Shown here piece after piece: positions 8,857 through 14,636 of a DNA stretch of 64,000 nucleotides. A program made the position numbers and the translations under genes. Every line of letters begins with the position of its first letter. Position 1 is the first letter of the stretch. Source of the stretch: Phormidium tenue FACHB-886 (GTDB lineage Bacteria; Cyanobacteriota; Cyanobacteriia; Elainellales; Elainellaceae); assembly GCF_014764505.1 (NCBI RefSeq), contig NZ_JACXWX010000028.1, forward strand, positions 1 to 64,000, written 5' to 3'. Under the pieces are notes generated by a model. That model was not told the DNA's origin. It worked only from the letters and a program-made list of their open reading frames with translations, and made no database searches.

Positions 8857-9453
8857 TTATTGCGCTAACAAATTTGGCAATGCCTGATTGAGGAAATAGT
8901 CCCACTCAACACTGTCAAATTTGCAGAACTCAGAGGCGATCGTCATTCCTGCCGAGTGAGATGCATCACCCCGCAAGCTGGAGTCAGGGGAAGCGACTGC
9001 CAAACCTGCAGAAGAAAGCATTTCGGAGAAAAACAGCTCATTTGAATAAAAGCGGGCGGTTTCGCCTACAGAGCTGCGCTTTGCGCTAATCGTGCCAGGA
9101 CGATTAAAGCTGGCTACAGCGGTTGTGTAGCTGTATTGATAGTGCTTTAGGCGCAGCTGCGTTCCTCCCGCTACGGTGGTCAGCGTCCAGATCACCAGAG
9201 AGGGTTCAGCGGTGGGAGACTCTTGCCAGGTGTAAACCAGACGAGTGGGTTCTTCCAATTCCACCACTTCACACTGAATGGTTGTCTTTAAGCCCGGTAG
9301 GGGTTGGCTGTAAAACCGGAACTTGTGCCCTAGTTTTGGCTCAAAGTCGTTCTCCATCATCCAGACGGCCAGGGCACGGCGATCGGTCAACACCTGCCAC
9401 ACCCGCTCAGGTGGATACGGATAAAACACCTCCAGATGAACAGGCTGACTCAT
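8857..9453 (-). CDS. SRPBCC/AHSA1-family protein
   Basis: The 198-residue protein has the START-like SRPBCC fold typical of the Activator of Hsp90 ATPase homologue 1 family: FYPYPPERVWQVLTDRRALAVWM, then a beta-rich middle with WTLTTVAGGTQLRL. It overlaps the ArsR gene by 4 bases (ATGA), so the two are translationally coupled. ArsR/SRPBCC pairs are common; the SRPBCC partner is thought to bind a hydrophobic ligand. The ligand is unknown. Confidence 0.85.
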   Translation of the reverse strand: MSQPVHLEVFYPYPPERVWQVLTDRRALAVWMMENDFEPKLGHKFRFYSQPLPGLKTTIQCEVVELEEPTRLVYTWQESPTAEPSLVIWTLTTVAGGTQLRLKHYQYSYTTAVASFNRPGTISAKRSSVGETARFYSNELFFSEMLSSAGLAVASPDSSLRGDASHSAGMTIASEFCKFDSVEWDYFLNQALPNLLAQ

Positions 9454-9773
9454 GGGTTTTCCTCCAAATAAGCCCCAAGGGCATCCAGTTTTTGCTGCCA
9501 GAACGGTTCATAACAGGCAACCCACTCCGAAACCTGCTGTAGGGGAACTGGATTGAGCCGATAGAGCCGATGCCGTCCCGACTTTTGCTGGCTAACTAGA
9601 CCTGCGTTGCACAGGATTTGCAGATGCTGAGAGATGGCAGGGAGCGACATCTCAAAGGGTTCGGCAAGCTCTTTGACGGGCTGTTCTCCGGCTCGCAGAC
9701 GATCGAGGATCGCCCGGCGAGTGGGGTCAGCGATCGCCTGAAAAACATCGGCACTGGCAACGGGTCTACTCAT
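9450..9773 (-). CDS. ArsR-family transcriptional repressor
   Basis: The 107-residue winged-helix protein carries the ArsR core: ADPTRRAILDRLRAGEQPVKELAEPFEMSLPAISQHLQIL, then RLYRLNP for the wing. No CxC metal-binding motif is present, so it is the non-metal subgroup that normally pairs with an SRPBCC protein. It is the first gene of a two-gene operon and probably represses its own promoter, where matching inverted repeats are found. Confidence 0.9.
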   Translation of the reverse strand: MSRPVASADVFQAIADPTRRAILDRLRAGEQPVKELAEPFEMSLPAISQHLQILCNAGLVSQQKSGRHRLYRLNPVPLQQVSEWVACYEPFWQQKLDALGAYLEENP

Positions 9774-9784
9774 TAGGCAAAAAT

Positions 9785-9838
9785 TTAAGCGAATGCTTAA
9801 CTAATTACACTATAGATAAGGATTCGCTTAACTGTCAA
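9785..9838 (-). promoter_or_regulatory. promoter and operators of the arsR-SRPBCC operon
   Basis: On the minus strand TTGACA (9838-9833) and TATAGT (9814-9809) are spaced by 18 bases. The sequence TTAAGCGAAT occurs at 9785-9794 and again inverted at 9822-9831. The first copy is also half of a 16-base palindrome (9785-9800, TTAAGC-GAAT-GCTTAA). One site lies between -35 and -10 and the other just downstream of -10, an ideal layout for repression by a dimeric ArsR protein. Confidence 0.7.
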
Positions 9839-9857
9839 GCCATTCTCATCTTTGAGA

Positions 9858-10478
9858 ATGGATGCATATACTGAAGTAACCCTGCAGACTCAAACTCTTG
9901 CCATGACTGCCTTCACGATCAGTTTAGAACCGATCATTCACATGACAGATGAGCAGTTTTATCAACTCTGTCAGGCAAATCCTGATGTGAAGTTTGAGCG
10001 GAATGCAGCCGGAGAGCTAATTATCATGGCACCCACCGGAGGCGAAACCGGAAGTTACAACGCTGAAATTGTTGCTGAGTTTGTGATTTGGAATCGTCAA
10101 ACTCGGCTTGGGAAGGTGTTTGATTCCTCCACCTGCTTTAAGTTGCTAAAAGGGGGCGATCGCTCTCCGGATGTGTCCTGGGTTGCTGTAGAGCGTTGGA
10201 ATGGGCTGAGTTTGGAACAGCAGCGCAAGTTTCCACCGATCGCGCCTGATTTTGTGTTGGAGTTGCTGTCTCCTGCGGATAGTTTGGAGAAGACTCAAGC
10301 GAAGATGCAGGAGTATACGGATAATGGCGTGAGATTGGGCTGGTTGATCGATCGAGATCATCGGTATGTGGAGATTTACCGAGTTAACCAATCTGTAGAA
10401 GCATTAACGAATCCAGAACAGCTTTTGGGAGAAGGTGTTTTACCTGGTTTTCTCTTGGATATGAGTCTTGTGTGGTAG
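9858..10478 (+). CDS. Uma2-family (DUF820) putative endonuclease
   Basis: Uma2 proteins have a restriction-endonuclease-like (PD-D/ExK) fold and are hugely expanded in cyanobacteria; their role is not established. The 206-residue product shows the family landmarks: LIIMAPTGGETGSYNAEI, then SPDVSWV for the first acidic residue, FVLELLSPAD for the second, and GVRLGWLIDRDHRYVEIYR. The start is uncertain: ATG codons at 9858 and 9903 are both possible and neither has a clear ribosome-binding site. Homologues of this subtype often begin close to the second. It is divergent from arsR. Confidence 0.82.
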   Translation: MDAYTEVTLQTQTLAMTAFTISLEPIIHMTDEQFYQLCQANPDVKFERNAAGELIIMAPTGGETGSYNAEIVAEFVIWNRQTRLGKVFDSSTCFKLLKGGDRSPDVSWVAVERWNGLSLEQQRKFPPIAPDFVLELLSPADSLEKTQAKMQEYTDNGVRLGWLIDRDHRYVEIYRVNQSVEALTNPEQLLGEGVLPGFLLDMSLVW

Positions 10479-10717
10479 ACGATCTTCAAATTTGCTCTTT
10501 TAGGTCAATTAAGTGCGATCGAATTTTGTTCTCTGGCTCAATCCTGCATTTTTGTAAGGACTGCAAGGCTAATCGATCCCTCAGCATAGGCGTGGGAAAA
10601 AGCATGGCGATCGCCTCAGTAGCCTGTGTGCAAACAGTAGCTCCAACGGTGCTTCTGCAACAGCTCCCTCAACCGCAGCAGGCTAGGTTTATGAGGCGTT
10701 TTTGCAAGCGATCGCCA

Positions 10718-10882
10718 CTATTTCCCCTTCTCCCTGGCTTCTAAAGCCTCAAGAATCAGGATCTCAATCAGCACACTCACCGATCGCTTATCCTTCTCTG
10801 CTACGACGGTTAAGCGATCTTTTAGCGCTTGAGGCAAATACACGGTGATTCTGGCTTTGTCTGTAGCCACACAACTGAGCAT
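10718..10882 (-). CDS. small ribbon-helix-helix DNA-binding protein
   Basis: A 54-residue frame from ATG 10882 to TAG 10718 encodes a clear CopG/Arc-type ribbon-helix-helix fold: strand ARITVYLPQ, helix ALKDRLTVVAEKDK, then the turn RSVSVLIEILILEAL. Such proteins dimerise through the strand and repress transcription, often in toxin-antitoxin or plasmid-control units. It is divergent from two tiny related ORFs, and a 12-base perfect palindrome (10937-10948) lies in the shared control region, a probable operator. No toxin with a recognised fold is adjacent. Confidence 0.75.
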   Translation of the reverse strand: MLSCVATDKARITVYLPQALKDRLTVVAEKDKRSVSVLIEILILEALEAREKGK

Positions 10883-10936
10883 TAGTAGAAATCCTAAAAA
10901 TTCTAGAGCCTCACTCTGTTTTCATGGTAACGTCAC

Positions 10937-10948
10937 TATAACGTTATA
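10937..10948. promoter_or_regulatory. palindromic operator candidate TATAACGTTATA
   Basis: This perfect 12-base palindrome lies 55 bases from the RHH start and 25 bases before the first small plus-strand ORF. Its AT-rich symmetric form and position suit a ribbon-helix-helix dimer site that could control both directions. Confidence 0.45.
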
Positions 10949-10972
10949 AGTTAACACAGTGAGGTACTGCTA

Positions 10973-11104
10973 ATGATCACCCTCTCTGACGACGAAGTCG
11001 CTCTTATCCGATCGCTCTTGACTGCCCTGCGCGGCATCAAAGTTCGAGACATTGATAAAGCCCTGGTTATTCTGGCAAAAGCCGACCGAGGAGCAAAGCC
11101 ATGA
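10973..11104 (+). CDS. small hypothetical protein A of a twin pair
   Basis: A 43-residue product (MITLSDDEVALIRSLLTALR...ILAKADRGAKP) begins at ATG 10973 and overlaps the next gene by ATGA at 11101-11104, a sign of coupled translation. Its N-terminus resembles that of the following protein: both begin MI, Leu, Ser/Thr-Asp-Asp/Glu and continue into an amphipathic helix. No family is recognised. It is divergent from an RHH repressor and probably under its control. Confidence 0.55.
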   Translation: MITLSDDEVALIRSLLTALRGIKVRDIDKALVILAKADRGAKP

Positions 11105-11304
11105 TTGTCCTAACCGACGAACAGGCAATCACCGTTCACCGCTTGCTCACCTGCATCTTGCTAAACGAAACCTATCGCTTAGCCGACGTAGAAGACGCGC
11201 TAACCTGGCTATCTCCCGAGAACCGTCAGATCCTTTGCCCCTTCGATTCCCTCTGGTCTAAAAATCTCGCTCAAGAGATCGTGCGGCAGCTAAGACAGAA
11301 TTGA
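11101..11304 (+). CDS. small hypothetical protein B of a twin pair
   Basis: The 67-residue product (MIVLTDEQAITVHRLLTCIL...) is predicted to be helical and acidic in the middle (ADVEDALTWLSPENRQ), ending KNLAQEIVRQLRQN. Its start overlaps the stop of the preceding small gene. Similar N-termini suggest the two arose by duplication. It is followed by a hairpin (11334-11398) that could end the unit. No known family is recognised; the pair may encode small regulatory or toxin-antitoxin-like proteins, but nothing in the sequence proves it. Confidence 0.6.
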   Translation: MIVLTDEQAITVHRLLTCILLNETYRLADVEDALTWLSPENRQILCPFDSLWSKNLAQEIVRQLRQN

Positions 11305-11333
11305 AAGAATATCTGAAAAGCGTTGACAGCACT

Positions 11334-11398
11334 AAATCCCCCTACTGAGAGGACTTTGAGCGGAAGTAGCTCGGAAGTCTCTCAGCATTGGGGGATTT
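11334..11398. terminator. imperfect inverted repeat after the twin small ORFs
   Basis: Arms starting AAATCCCCC (11334) and ending GGGGGATTT (11398), each followed inward by a CTGAGAG/CTCTCAG block, can fold into a long stem with a central loop. It lies 30 bases after the stop of the small ORFs. The rest of the gene-free stretch 11305-11728 holds only a tandem repeat. Confidence 0.5.
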
Positions 11399-11608
11399 CA
11401 CAATGGTCTTCAAAGTCAAAAGGTTGCCGCTTGAGGCTGCCAAGACTGGTTGTGCTTGAACAGGGTATTGAGCATCATCCGCAGCTTTCGCAGACAAGCT
11501 AGCTGAGCGATCGAGCGGCAGCACTCACATCACACAGTTTCGCGCCACAACACGCAGACACAGCTGACACTCAATCTGTAGCTGCTGCAATGGCATTGCA
11601 ACTCTCTA

Positions 11609-11685
11609 CAATTCAATTACAGGACAATTGCAAGACAATTTAATTGCAAGACAATTTAATTGCAGGACAATTCAATTGCAAGACG
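11609..11685. repeat. 16-bp tandem repeat between small ORFs and chlM
   Basis: The unit CAAGACAATTTAATTG is present in three full copies (11631-11646, 11647-11662, 11663-11678; the last has two changes), with partial copies on each side. It lies just downstream of chlM on the opposite strand. It has no coding sense and looks like a slippage-prone microsatellite-like array. Confidence 0.75.
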
Positions 11686-11728
11686 AAACAATCCCATAGC
11701 CAGGCCCCTGCTTTATCAGCACCTGACT

Positions 11729-12424
11729 TTATCGCGTTACCTCCAGCATCCGTGAGAAATAAAATCGAGTTTTAGTCATGGCAGTGCGCTGCACTGTCCA
11801 GCCATTATTTTTCAGAATCTTCACCACATCAGCTTCACGATGTAGATAAGCACGGGTTGCTTTGCTGGGTCCTGGGAAAAAGTCACCGATCTTCTTCAGC
11901 AAACTATAGGCGATCGTCTTTGGCGCAAAGCTCAGCACCAGCCGTGATTCAGCCAGCGAAGAAAGATGGGCGATCATATCTGCCGCTTTGTCCTGTGGAT
12001 AGTGGATCAGCACATCCAGACAAACCACCGTGTGATATTTGCCTTCCAGCGTTTCCAGATCCTGCACAGCGAACACCGGGTTGCCAGCGGCACCCAACAC
12101 CGCCTCCGCCCGCTCTTTTGCTTCGCCAACCATCTTCTCTGAAATATCGCTAGCAAACACCTCTGCGCCCATCTGCGCCAGCGGAATGCTGAGACTTCCC
12201 ACACCGCAGCCCGCATCACAAACGCTTAGCCCCGCCAAATTGCCGTCTGCCTTGAACCAGTCCAGCAGCGTATCCACCGTTTTCTGATGCCCCACGCGGA
12301 TGTCCAGCTGCACTTTATTGACTTCGCCATCCCCATAGATACGCCGCCAGCGATCGAACCCCGTTGCATTAAAGTAATCCCGAACGATCGTCTTATCGTC
12401 TGTTTTGTCGTTTAGTGCTGTCAT
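11729..12424 (-). CDS. chlM: magnesium protoporphyrin IX methyltransferase
   Basis: ChlM transfers a methyl group from S-adenosylmethionine to the C13 propionate of Mg-protoporphyrin IX, the step after magnesium chelatase in chlorophyll synthesis. The 231-residue product has the characteristic start region VRDYFNATGFDRWRRIYGDGEVN, the SAM-binding glycine loop VCDAGCGVGSLSIPLA near residue 68, the acidic strand VFASDIS and the family-specific FAPKTIAYSLLKKIGDFFPGPSKATRAY. It appears monocistronic. The magnesium chelatase gene chlD lies about 19 kb away in the same window. Confidence 0.94.
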   Translation of the reverse strand: MTALNDKTDDKTIVRDYFNATGFDRWRRIYGDGEVNKVQLDIRVGHQKTVDTLLDWFKADGNLAGLSVCDAGCGVGSLSIPLAQMGAEVFASDISEKMVGEAKERAEAVLGAAGNPVFAVQDLETLEGKYHTVVCLDVLIHYPQDKAADMIAHLSSLAESRLVLSFAPKTIAYSLLKKIGDFFPGPSKATRAYLHREADVVKILKNNGWTVQRTAMTKTRFYFSRMLEVTR

Positions 12425-12469
12425 GAAAAGCCTGTTTTATCTGCCAACGGATTCAATCCTACTATGTTG

Positions 12470-12520
12470 TATGTAGACTGTGGCTGTATGTAGACTGTGA
12501 CTGTATGTAGACTATGGCTG
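12470..12520. repeat. 17-bp tandem repeat, three copies, upstream of chlM
   Basis: The unit TATGTAGACTGTGGCTG occurs three times in a row (12470-12486, 12487-12503, 12504-12520), with one change in each of the second and third copies. It lies about 45 bases upstream of the chlM start, within the probable promoter region, so copy number could affect spacing of control sites. That effect is speculation. Confidence 0.75.
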
Positions 12521-12635
12521 GCCGTGACAGCGCTCCCGCAGGGGAAACATACCGCACGAGTGCTGGCAACTTCACAGGACAGGCTTGCCAGAGCCACACA
12601 TACTGACTTTGTGCAGCGCTTAGCGGCGCACTAGA

Positions 12636-14000
12636 TTAGCGGCGTATTAGAAATGCCACACATTCTACATGTGCCGTCTGCGGAAAGAAGTCAGCAGGCT
12701 GGACACGCAACAGGGTGTAGCGATCGCTTAGCCCTTTCAAATCTCGTGCCAGCGTTGCCGAGTTGCAGCTCACATACACAATTCGGTCAGGCAGCAGAGT
12801 CAACAGCGTTTCAATCACCCGCGAATCGCAGCCTTTGCGCGGCGGATCAAGCAGCACAACTTCGGGCTGAACGGTTAGCCGGGGCAGGAGGTCTTCCACA
12901 GCACCAATCTGAAAGCTAACATTTGTGATGCCATTAAGTTGGGCATTCAGCCTCGCCTGTTCAACGGCTTCCAGCTGAACTTCTATGGCGATCGCCTCTT
13001 TTGCCTGCCGTGCCAAGGGCAGCGTCAGCGTTCCAATGCCACAGTAGGCATCCACCAGGATTTCTGTGCCCTGCAGGTTCAGCTTCTGCTGAATCACGTT
13101 GAGTAAGGCTTCGGTCTGTTCGGTGTTAACCTGGAAAAAAGTGGCAGGCTGGATGTGAAATTGCAGTCCGGCGAATGTTTCCCGCAGATAAGGCTGTCCG
13201 GCGATGCAACGCGTTTCATTGCCAAAGATGGCATTCGTGCGATCGGCATTCAAATTGAGGCAAACGCCGACCAGCTCCGGATAGCGGGTCAGCCACTCTT
13301 GCGCTTGCTCCTCCAGCCCCGCCAGATTTGCATCCCTAGCCACCAGCGTCAGCAGTATTTCGCCCGTGCGCCGTCCAATCCGCAATCCTAAATGCCGCAG
13401 TTTGCCCCGATGCTCAGTTTCGTTGTAAATGCTCCAGCCCCGTTGCTGAATGTCTTGCTTCACCTCTGCCAGAAGTGGGTTGAGCCGCACATCTTGAATC
13501 GGGCACTGGTTGAGGTTGATGAGCTGGTGGCTAGCTTTCTGGTAATAGCCTGCTTGCACCTGGCCGCTAGAAGATCGCGCCAGCGGATAGGTTGCTTTGT
13601 TGCGGTAGCCCAGCGCATCTGACACCGCCAGCACTGGCTCAACGGGCGGTTGAGTAAAGCCGCCAATCCGCTCTAAGTCTTGCACCACCAAATTGCGCTT
13701 CGCTTCTAGCTGGTAGTCATACGCCACCGACTGCCACTGACAGCCACCACACTTGTCTGCCACAATGCAGCTCGGTCGCACTCGATGCGGCGAGGCAGTA
13801 TGAATCTCATGCAGCTTGCCATAAGCGTACTGCGGCTTAACGCGCACCAGCCGCACCGTCACACGATCGCCAGGAACCGTATCTGGTACAAACACCACAC
13901 GACCCTCCCAACGACCCACTCCATCGCCACCATTGCTGAGGTCAGCGATCGTCAGGTCTAGGAGTGCGCCTTGTTGCCAGGGGGAAAGAGAAGCAGTCAT
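12636..14000 (-). CDS. rlmD: 23S rRNA (uracil-C5)-methyltransferase, RlmD/RumA family
   Basis: The enzyme uses S-adenosylmethionine to make 5-methyluridine in 23S rRNA. The product has an N-terminal TRAM domain (about residues 10-70), the iron-sulfur cysteines in CIVADKCGGCQW plus a later NQCPIQD, a Rossmann methyltransferase core with VDAYCGIGTLTLPLA, the motif LLDPPRKGCDSRV, and the catalytic cysteine region IVYVSCNSATLARDL. The start at ATG 14000 (454 residues) is preferred over a GTG at 14039, since the TRAM domain begins soon after it. The exact target uridine (RlmD versus RlmCD type) cannot be told from sequence. Confidence 0.88.
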   Translation of the reverse strand: MTASLSPWQQGALLDLTIADLSNGGDGVGRWEGRVVFVPDTVPGDRVTVRLVRVKPQYAYGKLHEIHTASPHRVRPSCIVADKCGGCQWQSVAYDYQLEAKRNLVVQDLERIGGFTQPPVEPVLAVSDALGYRNKATYPLARSSSGQVQAGYYQKASHQLINLNQCPIQDVRLNPLLAEVKQDIQQRGWSIYNETEHRGKLRHLGLRIGRRTGEILLTLVARDANLAGLEEQAQEWLTRYPELVGVCLNLNADRTNAIFGNETRCIAGQPYLRETFAGLQFHIQPATFFQVNTEQTEALLNVIQQKLNLQGTEILVDAYCGIGTLTLPLARQAKEAIAIEVQLEAVEQARLNAQLNGITNVSFQIGAVEDLLPRLTVQPEVVLLDPPRKGCDSRVIETLLTLLPDRIVYVSCNSATLARDLKGLSDRYTLLRVQPADFFPQTAHVECVAFLIRR

Positions 14001-14080
14001 TCGATCGAAGTCCAAAGAAGAAAGGAGTGGAAATGCCACTCCTTCATCCTAGTGATTAGTGAAATTTTCAGAGCGGATTT

Positions 14081-14548
14081 TTACGCCAGCTCGTTCATCT
14101 TTTTTGCCAAATCTACGTCTAGCCGGGTGATGCCGCCAGCATCATGTGTGGTTAAATCAACCGTCACGCGATTGTAGACGTTAGACCATTCGGGGTGATG
14201 TCCCATCGATTCAGCAACCAGCGCCACGCTCGACATAAAGCCAAACGCCTCCACAAATGACTGAAACTGAAACTGCCGATGCAGCTTGTCATTTTCCAGG
14301 CTCCAGCCTGCCAGTTCGGTGAGCGCAGCAGCAAGTTCGTTGGAGGATAATTTGGTAGGTGCAGCCATAGGAGTCTGAGAAAGAATTTGAACAGCAGGCG
14401 GCTGAGCGGGGGCTTGGGCGATCGCCATTGAGTTCAAGCTACTCAGCAGCACTAGTCCCAATGCTACAACAGCAGCGATCGTCCCTAAAATAAACTGCCA
14501 GCCAGAACGCGGAGATTTTTTTGATGGCATAGATGGCATAGATGGCAT
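14081..14548 (-). CDS. membrane-anchored or exported pterin-4a-carbinolamine dehydratase
   Basis: The C-terminal 95 residues form a complete 4a-hydroxytetrahydrobiopterin dehydratase domain with the family pattern ESMGHHPEWSNVYNRVTVDLTTHDAGGIT. In most bacteria this is a roughly 95-110 residue cytoplasmic enzyme. Here it is preceded by about 55 residues with a basic start, a hydrophobic segment (about residues 18-43) and a possible AQA cleavage site, so the enzyme seems to be exported or anchored outside the cytoplasmic face. The start is repeated (MPSMPSMPS, from a tandem 9-base DNA repeat), giving three possible ATGs. No pterin-dependent hydroxylase is nearby. Confidence 0.83.
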   Translation of the reverse strand: MPSMPSMPSKKSPRSGWQFILGTIAAVVALGLVLLSSLNSMAIAQAPAQPPAVQILSQTPMAAPTKLSSNELAAALTELAGWSLENDKLHRQFQFQSFVEAFGFMSSVALVAESMGHHPEWSNVYNRVTVDLTTHDAGGITRLDVDLAKKMNELA

Positions 14549-14636
14549 AAATAAAATAGAGAATAGGGGAAAAGAGAATTCACGCTTTAAGTATAGAAAG
14601 CAGCAGCGATCGTGCTAATCCGGCAAAATTCATGGG

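Noticed and set aside
10472-10744. 90-codon plus-strand ORF after the Uma2 gene
   Set aside because: Composition is not protein-like and it overlaps the much more convincing ribbon-helix-helix gene on the other strand.
11609-11685. CRISPR or iteron array near chlM
   Set aside because: Units are contiguous 16-mers without unique spacers, and no cas or rep gene is near.
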